Below, piece by piece: positions 16,566-24,427 of a DNA stretch of 46,413 nt. Origin of the DNA: Achromobacter pulmonis (GTDB taxonomy: Bacteria; Pseudomonadota; Gammaproteobacteria; Burkholderiales; Burkholderiaceae_B). How positions within the stretch are numbered: position 1 is the stretch's first letter; each line of letters starts with the position of its first letter. Where the stretch lies: NCBI RefSeq assembly GCF_902859765.1, contig NZ_CADIJV010000037.1:1-46413 (forward strand). The letters are read 5' to 3'. The notes beneath the pieces are model-generated. The model worked only from the letters and a program-made list of their open reading frames with translations, was not told where the DNA came from and did not search any database. The position numbers were made by a program, and so were the translations under genes.

Positions 16566-18509
16566 TCATTCGCGAGCCGGCAGCGATGTAGCCAGTGCCT
16601 CCTGCGTGAGAACTGCGCTCCGCGGCAGGATCCCGCTCGCCACGACGTCTTCTACGGTCGTCGCCGGGTCAGCAACAAAGAAGGTTAGTACAAGCCCCCG
16701 CCTGGCGCGAGTGCAGCAAACGTACAGCAGTCTCAGCGTTCGGCTCCAAGTGTTCTCATCGCCTTCCTGAGCTCGCGCACGATCTGCGGCTCGAGCAGCA
16801 GCGCTGGCGAAGACCCGCTCATAGTTGTACGTTCTGTAGTCGTTCTCCTCCTCGTCCATCACCACAACAACGCGATCGAACTGAGCGCCCTTCACGCCAT
16901 GCTGCGTGGCATAGGGGGAGCCCTGCGAGACGTATCGCGCATATGGCCGGAGCTCTTGAGCGGCGCATTGGAAGAACTTGAGCATTGCCGCATCCGAGGA
17001 TCGCCCTTCAGCAGGAGCGGGGGTAGCGACTTCGGCCTCTTGAGCGACTTCACCAACGTCTCCGGCGAACCCAAGCACTCGCTCATAGCGCTCGTCGAAT
17101 TCGAACAGGCCCGAGTCGCGCAGATGGATGGCTATGTCACCGACAGTGGTACCGGGCTCGTCCAGCATGGCGACGAGTCTCATGACAGCTACGTGCAACT
17201 CACGTAGTACGTTCGCCGCGCGGCGACCGTTCAAATTGGCTGGCGCCAGGCGCGGGCTGAACTCCCGGAGCAGGTTCATCGTTCCAAACTCGTCACCGTC
17301 GTTCATCGCTGCAACGATCGGAAGCGCGAAACTAAGAAAGGGGCGAACCGGCCAACCGGTGCCGTCCTGCATTCCCTGCTTCATAGCATCCGACGTCTTG
17401 TCGTTCAGCGCTGAGTAGATGCCGCCGAAGCCAAGCCGATTCGCAGCCATGCGATGCACTATGACAAGAATCTTGACCGCAAGGTCCGGGGTAATCCAAC
17501 CTTCGTCGCTGTCCGCTCCCGCGCTCCATGCTCGGACCCTTGCTAGCGCCTCAGTCCGGTTCAGCGTGTTCGGCAGGACAAACATCCGGGCCGAGCCCTC
17601 CACAAGCTTGAACTCTCCATCGACCCTCTCGTGCAACCCACGGACTTGCTCCATGCCGTCGCCCTGCGCGCGCACGGCGTTAGCGACGTCTAGAATTTGC
17701 TTGGCGCAGCGGAAGTTCTCCGGCTTCATGATGAATCGCCAATGGTCTTCGCGCGGGATGTCCCCCGCCCCTCTCATGAAGATCGACTGCATCGGATCGC
17801 CAAAGAAACCGAGACAGAACTTACCCCGCATCTGGGTTTCAACTTCCTTGAAGGACTTCACTACGCCCGGGAACGTATCCTGACTCTCGTCAATGAACAC
17901 GAACGGGTAGTTCAGCGCCACGACCCGCCGGAACAGTGGGCGGTTTTGTAGCAAAAAGTCCGCGAGCTGGAGGATGTCCTCGTGGCCAAGAATTCCTTTT
18001 GCGTAGTCACTGCCGGCACCGTAATTGAACGCTCTGACGCCGTCCAGAGATTCCAGATGTCGGGCGTAGCGCTCCTGGTCAGCCTTGTTCCTATCTCGCG
18101 TACTTTGCCGAACGCGCTGGCCGTAGTTCTTGAACTCTTCTTCCAACTGAGAAACCCGCCTACGAATTTCGTCCTTCAGCCAGATCTTGATGTCAGCCTG
18201 AAATGTCTTGGTAATGCCCCAGTAAAAGCTATGGATCGTCGAAACATGAACCAGCGGATCAGAGCTGACGTCCGCCAGGATTTCATTGGCTGCTAGATCC
18301 GTATAGGTAATGCAGGCGACCTTCTGCTTCCTCGCCCGCATGCTGGCGCCGTGCGCCGACATCACCCAGTCCAGCGCCTTGATGAGGGAAGTGGTCTTGC
18401 CGGAACCTGCGCCTGCACGAACCACAAACGGCTGCGGGGGAGTTGCGGTAATGCATGCGTAGATCTCTCGGTCGGCATCTGTGTCCGGACTGTCGACTCG
18501 CCTACTCAT
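16566..18509 (-). CDS. UvrD/PcrA-like superfamily I helicase (Gabija GajB-like)
   Basis: A 647-residue helicase with all core motifs: Walker A GAGSGKT (33-39), motif Ia CITYTDLAANEI, motif II DESQD (207-211), motif III GDPMQSIF (237-244), motif IV NFRCAKQIL, motif V VKGAQFDRVVVVMDEEE and motif VI LLYVCCTRARRGLVL. The family unwinds DNA in the 3' to 5' direction. Its ATG overlaps the stop of the OLD nuclease gene by four bases (18506-18509), so the two proteins are made together. OLD nuclease plus UvrD-like helicase is the composition of the Gabija anti-phage system, in which the helicase senses DNA ends or nucleotide depletion and works with the nuclease. At 647 residues it is longer than the classical GajB of about 500. 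Confidence 0.85.
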   Translation of the reverse strand: MSRRVDSPDTDADREIYACITATPPQPFVVRAGAGSGKTTSLIKALDWVMSAHGASMRARKQKVACITYTDLAANEILADVSSDPLVHVSTIHSFYWGITKTFQADIKIWLKDEIRRRVSQLEEEFKNYGQRVRQSTRDRNKADQERYARHLESLDGVRAFNYGAGSDYAKGILGHEDILQLADFLLQNRPLFRRVVALNYPFVFIDESQDTFPGVVKSFKEVETQMRGKFCLGFFGDPMQSIFMRGAGDIPREDHWRFIMKPENFRCAKQILDVANAVRAQGDGMEQVRGLHERVDGEFKLVEGSARMFVLPNTLNRTEALARVRAWSAGADSDEGWITPDLAVKILVIVHRMAANRLGFGGIYSALNDKTSDAMKQGMQDGTGWPVRPFLSFALPIVAAMNDGDEFGTMNLLREFSPRLAPANLNGRRAANVLRELHVAVMRLVAMLDEPGTTVGDIAIHLRDSGLFEFDERYERVLGFAGDVGEVAQEAEVATPAPAEGRSSDAAMLKFFQCAAQELRPYARYVSQGSPYATQHGVKGAQFDRVVVVMDEEENDYRTYNYERVFASAAARAADRARAQEGDENTWSRTLRLLYVCCTRARRGLVLTFFVADPATTVEDVVASGILPRSAVLTQEALATSLPARE

Positions 18510-20911
18510 GACGTCTGCTCCGCGCCTGCAATAACCGCGACAGAAGCAGCCGTAGCCGGCTCAATCGTCGCGAGCTCGTTAGCGATGGCCGCGTCCGAAT
18601 CAACTTCGTGGGCCGCCTTCGCTTCAAGCCAGGCCAACCCTTCAGCGATGTACGCGGGAACCCTCCATCCACTGACGGGTCCACTTGCCAGGACCTCTAG
18701 AGCGAAGCGGGTCTTGTCGAAGTTCTTTCCCACCACCCTGTCATGCAACTTCTCAGCCAGTTCCTGGGGGGTACTGGGCGCGCGGTGCAGCTTAAGACCA
18801 ATCGCCCGATTGGCCTCAGCTTGGCACCATTCTGCGTTCTCCAGACCAAAAGCCTCCTCAAGCGTGCGACCGCATAGTTGCGCTGTCGCCGAACCAACTG
18901 TCACGGGGACCTTTGTCTGATAGGCAACTCGGACCGCTGCGCTGGAACCTTCGGCCAACGACAACGTTTTCTGTTCCGGCGTCACTTCCCAGAGCTCTGC
19001 CACCGAACGCTTCTTTGGAATCCAACTGATGAGGGTTTGGTTGGACGTGACAGCCCCTTCCACGTGCGCATGGCAGGTGCTTCCGCGCTTCTTTGACTTC
19101 TTCTTACCACTAGGGTGTGTCGCGTCGTCTTCTTCCACCTCGAAGGGTTTCAGATCGTCGTCTTCGTCGGCATCTTCGACAGCAACCGCTGCGTGCGCAG
19201 CGGCCTTCTCGTCAACCGACTTGACCGTCACACTGTCAAGGTCCGTAATGACTAGTGTAGTGAGCCCGATAAAGGTAATGAGATCTTGAAAACGATGGGC
19301 GAACGCTCCACCAACTTCAAGAATGGTCAGAGCAGAGGAACGAAGGCGCTTAGCTGCCGATTCGATCATCGCTGGCAGGAGCAGGCGCTCGACGTTGCCC
19401 TCCACCAAAATGACCGCGTCGGAGAAGAAGAGGTCACAATGCGTCAACTTCAAATATCGCTGAAGGAACTCGCGCGCGGACGCCTCAGCCTCGCCCGTCT
19501 TGAAGCGGGACAGATTCCGCACGTCCGTTTGATGGTCTAGTTGGTCGCTGACGCGACGGAAGTACCGGATGGGAGAAAACCCGCGCTCATAGAGAATGTG
19601 TGGGGAATGCGTGGTGATAACGAGTTGCGTGTGAAAAAACGTCGCGTAGTCGTTGGTATCCTCAAGCAGACGCAAAACGTTCCTAATGAACACTTGCTGG
19701 ATCTGCGCGTGCAGATGAGCCTCAGGCTCTTCAATGAAGATCAAGTGAAGCGGCGCCCGCTTGTCTTCCTCAGCTTTCCACTGCTCGTGTAAGTCAAGCA
19801 GTTCAACCACCATGTAGACCAGATTCTTGAATCCCAGGCCGTTGTAGCTGTCGGGCAGTTGAGCGGCGGCTGCGCCCGGAATCACGTAGTGGACCTTGGC
19901 GTCTTGTCCCAGGACGGTGGTCGGGTCCAAGGCCGCCCGAATGACAATTTCGGGATTGTTCACGCCTGGATAGCCCAGCTTGCCCAGGCGCTTTAGGGTG
20001 TCACTGAAGACTTCCTCCAGGTGGAAGTTCAGTTCTTTCTCTGAGGTATCGAGCGCTTTGAGAGCCGCATGGTCGTCGCCACGCTTCTCCAAGTTGCGAT
20101 GGTAAAAGCGGCTGAGGCGCCGAGAAAGGCTCTCGGCGCGATCAGAGCTAGCAGCGTCCGGGTCATCAAGGTGCCGCTGCGCGCGCAAGAAGTCCACCCT
20201 CACCAGCGACTTGAGAATGTTCGCGCCACCCGGCTCCTTGCCTAGCGGCTGCGGCTCGTAGCCTGCCGTCGCCCGATAGTCGACAAAGGCCCTCTCATCA
20301 AGCACATAGTAGCGGAAGGTATATTCCTTGCTCAGCTCCTTGGTTAGGTACTTCGTCAAGCTTTCTGGCCAGGGCCTGTACTCGCTAGCGTCGGCTTTCA
20401 CCTCAACATTATTTCCCCCATCCACCTCGGCAGCAGTCTCATTGGCTGCTTTGCGCTGTGCCGCCAACGCGTTCGCCACGTCGTTGGCTTTCTTATGCAG
20501 ATCATGGAACCGCTGGACGAGTTCGGAGGCATCGCGAGGCTCAAACGACACGCGAATCCCGACGCACTTTCCCTCCCACTCAGTGCTCGGGAGCAGCGAT
20601 ATTGCGGTCGCAAGGTCATCTTCACCGACACGGAACCAAAGATCTAAGAGGATGGATGGCAATCTCTTGGCCGCTTCCTCATCTGCCGGAGCCGATCTTC
20701 CCACGGCGTCGATTTCGGCCCACAGCGCTGCATTGAAGTCAAAGAGTTCGAACTTCCTTGCATCGCCCCGGAGCATGGAATATAGCCCTTGGACTGCAGA
20801 CGTCTTCCCGCTGTTGTTGGCGCCAACAAAGATAGATATCTCATTATCGAGCTCGATGACGACGTCGCGGAGTCGGCGGTAGTTCTGCAGTCGATAAGCC
20901 TGCAACTTCAT
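18506..20911 (-). CDS. OLD-family ATPase/TOPRIM nuclease (Gabija GajA-like)
   Basis: An 801-residue protein starting at 20911 with GAGGGGG four bases upstream. The N-terminal ABC-type ATPase half has Walker A GANNSGKT (30-37), Walker B with IFIEEPEAHLH (391-401) and the switch His in ITTHSPHIL (435). The C-terminal TOPRIM nuclease half has the catalytic Glu in ILVEGNVERL (E504) and LVITDLDS (D557, D559). An acidic then lysine-rich insert lies at about 578-610. Class 2 OLD proteins paired with a UvrD-like helicase form Gabija, where GajA nicks DNA when NTPs fall during infection. It is over 200 residues longer than the type GajA because of a longer ATPase insert and C-terminal tail. Confidence 0.87.
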   Translation of the reverse strand: MKLQAYRLQNYRRLRDVVIELDNEISIFVGANNSGKTSAVQGLYSMLRGDARKFELFDFNAALWAEIDAVGRSAPADEEAAKRLPSILLDLWFRVGEDDLATAISLLPSTEWEGKCVGIRVSFEPRDASELVQRFHDLHKKANDVANALAAQRKAANETAAEVDGGNNVEVKADASEYRPWPESLTKYLTKELSKEYTFRYYVLDERAFVDYRATAGYEPQPLGKEPGGANILKSLVRVDFLRAQRHLDDPDAASSDRAESLSRRLSRFYHRNLEKRGDDHAALKALDTSEKELNFHLEEVFSDTLKRLGKLGYPGVNNPEIVIRAALDPTTVLGQDAKVHYVIPGAAAAQLPDSYNGLGFKNLVYMVVELLDLHEQWKAEEDKRAPLHLIFIEEPEAHLHAQIQQVFIRNVLRLLEDTNDYATFFHTQLVITTHSPHILYERGFSPIRYFRRVSDQLDHQTDVRNLSRFKTGEAEASAREFLQRYLKLTHCDLFFSDAVILVEGNVERLLLPAMIESAAKRLRSSALTILEVGGAFAHRFQDLITFIGLTTLVITDLDSVTVKSVDEKAAAHAAVAVEDADEDDDLKPFEVEEDDATHPSGKKKSKKRGSTCHAHVEGAVTSNQTLISWIPKKRSVAELWEVTPEQKTLSLAEGSSAAVRVAYQTKVPVTVGSATAQLCGRTLEEAFGLENAEWCQAEANRAIGLKLHRAPSTPQELAEKLHDRVVGKNFDKTRFALEVLASGPVSGWRVPAYIAEGLAWLEAKAAHEVDSDAAIANELATIEPATAASVAVIAGAEQTS

Positions 20912-21134
20912 AATGCCCCCTCAAAAGGTTGTCGGGAGGCTTGGTGTTGAACACGCCGGTCGGGTCAAGTCCGTTAGCGTTAGCTCCCCCACTCAATGAC
21001 ATTTTGCTACAAAATTCGACATCATGCTTTTTATGGACTGGATGCGACGCTGAACCAACAGGCTGGCCCGCTTACCTCAGAGGGGTCGAGGCACATTTCA
21101 AACTACTGGCGGTCTGGGCAGACCCGGTTCAAAT

Positions 21135-22415
21135 TCAACCATTTTTCTTTTTTATCAACTGCATCAGTCGCTCGCGATCAGCTTCAAGTATGCATCGGAC
21201 CGATGCTGAAGTTCGTTGTCTTTTCCTGTCGAAAATCGCTTCCAGCTGGAACAAATCTGACAAGCTGTCCATGCGTTTCGGGGCGAGACGGTTGCCCAAC
21301 CATTCAGCGACATCATTGTCGAAAAAGGGAAGGTTCATCTTCGAGGGCCGATGCACGGCGATCGCCCTCAACTTCGTAGTATTGATAATGTCAGAAACGT
21401 CGCCGTCGAAGCTCAACACCTCAGCCAGATAGAAATCCACATGGGGAGCCTGTTCAGGAGTGACCGCGGTCAAGGCGTCTAGAACACGAGGAATATACAT
21501 GTCCCATGCGCAATTTCTAATCAACGCCAAAGGATCGGCCTGATTCTGGATGGAGTTTAGTTTTTTCGCGATTCTTGAGCGATCGCTGCGAAACAGAATA
21601 TCACCACAGACGATCAATTCTCGCAGCGCAATCGTATGCAGCTCTTCGTGCATGTAAGTAGCCAACTGCCAAAGTTTATGTTCCTTGGACTTCTTAGAAC
21701 TAATCTCTATGATTTGCGTTCGAATCAAAATCGCTTCCATCAGATCGAGCTGATCCTGCATTCCCACGAAGCGTCCCGCCCTCTTCTCCTGCTCGAACTC
21801 CGCAATCAGACCAGCGGCAAAATTCTCTGCACTTTCACGGAACTCTGCTCGGAAGCGACGCCCCCATTCGGCACTCAGTTTGCTACCGGAAGACGACAAT
21901 GCATGAATCGCCGCTACCGACTCTTTGCATTTGGCAATCGTCTCGTCAGTCCAAGACCGCAGTGACTCCCACAGATACAGGAAAGGATTGAGGTGCTGCA
22001 GCCTTGTTCCAATTTGGTTGATCAAATTAGCCCGGCTCAATGTTTTAGGCGATGGGTCCTCCTGGTAGGCTATCGCGCGAATATAGGAAGCCGCATTGGA
22101 GTCCACGAACATGGCGGAGCCCCCACTAAAATGAATAGGCCCAAATTGCAAGACAAATGGTGCGTCCATGAGCCACAGTGAATTTCCGCGAAACACAGAC
22201 GTCGCAATGCCAGCAGCTCCTAGTTCCAGATCCAGCAATTTGATGGATCCGACGTCACTCTTTTCCGCAAAGATTATCTGCCATTCGCCCAAGGCGGTTG
22301 CATGTCTCTCGAACCTGCGATGGGCTTCCAATGCGTTGGAAGCCGAACAGATATCTCTGACTAATAATTGATCAGCAAGTGATGGAAGTGATTTGTGCTG
22401 GGTAGATGCGGACAT
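21135..22415 (-). CDS. unrecognised 426-residue protein upstream of the Gabija-like pair, possibly PIN-like
   Basis: I do not recognise a named family. There is no signal peptide or membrane segment, and no ribosome site precedes the ATG at 22415. The N-terminal third is alpha/beta, with FVDSNAASYIRAIA (D105), reminiscent of a PIN nuclease first acidic motif. The C-terminal part has IRNCAWDMYIPRVLDAL (W304-D305) followed by YLAEVLSFDGDVSDI (D337, D339), spacing that resembles the later acidic motifs of PIN-like toxins. The middle is helical and charged. It is transcribed toward the OLD nuclease gene with a 223-base gap, so it may be an accessory or an independent defence gene. The PIN suggestion is inference from a few motifs only. 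Confidence 0.6.
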   Translation of the reverse strand: MSASTQHKSLPSLADQLLVRDICSASNALEAHRRFERHATALGEWQIIFAEKSDVGSIKLLDLELGAAGIATSVFRGNSLWLMDAPFVLQFGPIHFSGGSAMFVDSNAASYIRAIAYQEDPSPKTLSRANLINQIGTRLQHLNPFLYLWESLRSWTDETIAKCKESVAAIHALSSSGSKLSAEWGRRFRAEFRESAENFAAGLIAEFEQEKRAGRFVGMQDQLDLMEAILIRTQIIEISSKKSKEHKLWQLATYMHEELHTIALRELIVCGDILFRSDRSRIAKKLNSIQNQADPLALIRNCAWDMYIPRVLDALTAVTPEQAPHVDFYLAEVLSFDGDVSDIINTTKLRAIAVHRPSKMNLPFFDNDVAEWLGNRLAPKRMDSLSDLFQLEAIFDRKRQRTSASVRCILEADRERLMQLIKKKNG

Positions 22416-22506
22416 TGGAGAGACGGAGGGACATTGAGTCCATCCATTATGAGTTTTCTCGTCAGAGCGTCAAGCAAACTGAGCACGCATACGGATAATT
22501 TGAGAA

Positions 22507-22712
22507 TCTTGTGCAACGCCAGCGTCCGGCGTCGGAAATACGCTGCGCCGGCGCAGGTGGTTCTCGATCATTCACAGATGCATGCCGCCCATCGACTTGA
22601 AGAGATGTTCTGGCCCATCTCGAACGGAATGCCGGCCTTCATGCACAGCGCATACCGGTTTGTAGCCGTCGATCAACAGATCGCCCCCCAACAACACCAG
22701 GGCATCGCAGCA
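22507..22712 (-). pseudogene. decayed fragment of a ParB-like gene
   Basis: About 200 bases align closely with the middle of the intact ParB-like gene at 37807-38631 (its bases near 38330-38525), in the same orientation. On the minus strand it reads CDALVLLGGDLLIDG, then a frame change, then FKSMGGMHL, a stop where the intact gene has Trp, and MIENHLRRRS. It has no start, no end and no ribosome site. It marks the right border of the low-GC island. The rest of 22416-22783 holds no other supported feature. Confidence 0.72.
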
Positions 22713-22783
22713 GGTTTGAATTGAATAGAGCTTGCTTTGATACCTAGGAGCGCACCTGCCTCACGCTCCCGCCCGCAGAAACC

Positions 22784-23335
22784 TCACCGCCGCCCCGGCA
22801 ACATCCGCACCAACGTGTTATCCCGAAACACATAATGATGCAACAACGCCGCAGCAGCATGCAGCCCCACCAGGAAATACCCCACCGTGGCCAAGGTCTC
22901 ATGCAGCTCCTTGACCTGATCCGCCAAGGCCTTGTCCGGCCCCACCAGCGCCGGAACCTCCAACCCAAACAACGGAATCACCTTCCCCCCCGCGCTGAGC
23001 GTCAGCCACCCCAGAATCGGCGTGACGATCATGAACGCATACAGCGCGTAATGCATCAGCCGTGAAAACACATCCTGCCACCTCGGCATCGGCGGACGCA
23101 CGCCAGGCGCCGCACCCGAAGCCACCCGGATAACCCCCCGCAAAACCACCATCCCGATCACGCACAGCCCGAGCGAGAAATGCAGGGCCTTGATGTTGTC
23201 GTACAGATCGGTGCCTTTGGTGGCCAGCCCGCGCAATTCCATACAGGCGTAGACCAATGCCAGGACCACGAGCATGAGCCAGTGCATGGCGATCACCAGG
23301 CCTGCGTACTGGGTGTCGGAGTTCTTGATTTTCAT
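22784..23335 (-). CDS. cytochrome b561-family protein
   Basis: A 183-residue four-helix inner-membrane b-type cytochrome. Candidate haem ligands lie in VIAMHWLML, ALHFSLGLC, and the paired LHETLATVGYFLVGLH and LLHHYVFRDN segments. CybB-type proteins move electrons from quinol, with superoxide:ubiquinone oxidoreductase activity reported for some. The start at 23335 has GGAAGAA upstream. It is followed on the same strand by nothing closely spaced and preceded by the CDF gene 25 bases away, so the two may be cotranscribed. Membership of a stress cluster suits a redox role. Confidence 0.92.
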   Translation of the reverse strand: MKIKNSDTQYAGLVIAMHWLMLVVLALVYACMELRGLATKGTDLYDNIKALHFSLGLCVIGMVVLRGVIRVASGAAPGVRPPMPRWQDVFSRLMHYALYAFMIVTPILGWLTLSAGGKVIPLFGLEVPALVGPDKALADQVKELHETLATVGYFLVGLHAAAALLHHYVFRDNTLVRMLPGRR

Positions 23336-23360
23336 GTTTCTTCCTTGTCATCAAAACGCG

Positions 23361-24338
23361 CTACGGACTGCCTGGTTCAATCTTCGCCCTGCCCTCGGCG
23401 CCCTGCGTGGGCGCGTCGGGAGGTTTCCAGGGATCAACATGGGTCATCACGTTCAAGACACGATGCCGCTGCATGACGCGCTGGCGCGCTTGCACGGCGA
23501 TCTTGTGGCCTTCGTCGACAGTCAGCCCGGCGTCGATTTCCAGGTGAGCGTCGACCACGATCATATCGCCCATTTTTCGGGTGCGAAGGTCGTGCACGCC
23601 TTGAATACCCGGGGTGTCCATCAGGGTGCGCTGGATCGCGGCGGCTTCGCCTTCGTCGATGGCGCGGTCCAGCAGGTCGTGCAAGGCGTCCCAACCAAAG
23701 CTCCAGCCCATGCGGGCCACCATGAAGCCCACGATGGCCGCGGCGATGGGGTCCAGTATCGGGTAGCCCAGCAGGTTGCCGATGATGCCCAGGCCCACCA
23801 CCAGCGACGAGGCCGCGTCGGAGCGCGCGTGCCAGGCGTTGGCCACCAGCATGCTGGACTTCACGCGCTTGGCCACGGCCAGCATGTAGCGGAACAAGGC
23901 CTCTTTGATGACCAGGGCGCCACAGGCCACCCAGAGCGCGACCAGATGCACCTGCGGGATCGCGTCGGGCTGCTCCAGCTTGGTCACGGCGGACCACAGC
24001 ATGCCGCCGCCGACCAGCAGCAATAGCACGCCCAGCGCCAGGGACGCCGCGGTCTCGTAGCGATAGTGGCCGTAGGGGTGGTCCGCGTCGGCTGCTTTCT
24101 GGCCATGCCGGTTGGCCAGCAGCACGATGAAGTCGGCGACCAGATCGGAAGAAGAATGAATACCGTCCGCGATCAGGCCCTGGGACTTGGAGAAAATGCC
24201 GATGATGATCTGGGCGCTGGCGAGCACTACGTTCACGCCCACGCTGACCCAGGTGCTGCGGGCGGCGGCGGCGGCGCGTTCGGCCGGGCTGTGTTCATCG
24301 TCCTCCGGATCTTCCAGCGGAGGCGGAAAGGCGGTCAT
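23361..24338 (-). CDS. cation diffusion facilitator family transporter
   Basis: A 325-residue inner-membrane exporter of Zn2+, Mn2+, Fe2+ or similar ions. The transmembrane metal site is visible as GLIADGIHSSSDLVADF in helix 2 and NAWHARSDAASS in helix 5 (HxxxD type rather than the DxxxD of Mn exporters). The DHPYGHYRYE loop and the C-terminal cytoplasmic ferredoxin-like domain (VHDLRTRKMGDMIVVDAHLEID) are typical. A charged N-terminal extension (EDPEDDEHS) precedes helix 1. It lies between cytochrome b561 and a P-type ATPase gene on the same strand. Metal preference cannot be decided; the H-D pairs suggest Zn or Fe. Confidence 0.93.
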   Translation of the reverse strand: MTAFPPPLEDPEDDEHSPAERAAAAARSTWVSVGVNVVLASAQIIIGIFSKSQGLIADGIHSSSDLVADFIVLLANRHGQKAADADHPYGHYRYETAASLALGVLLLLVGGGMLWSAVTKLEQPDAIPQVHLVALWVACGALVIKEALFRYMLAVAKRVKSSMLVANAWHARSDAASSLVVGLGIIGNLLGYPILDPIAAAIVGFMVARMGWSFGWDALHDLLDRAIDEGEAAAIQRTLMDTPGIQGVHDLRTRKMGDMIVVDAHLEIDAGLTVDEGHKIAVQARQRVMQRHRVLNVMTHVDPWKPPDAPTQGAEGRAKIEPGSP

Positions 24339-24427
24339 GGTTCGTGCTCCTGTTCTTGCAATCTAGCCTTGCGGCGTTCGGGCTGGAGCATAAGCACCGA
24401 AACCTGAACGAATGATGAACGTGGGCG

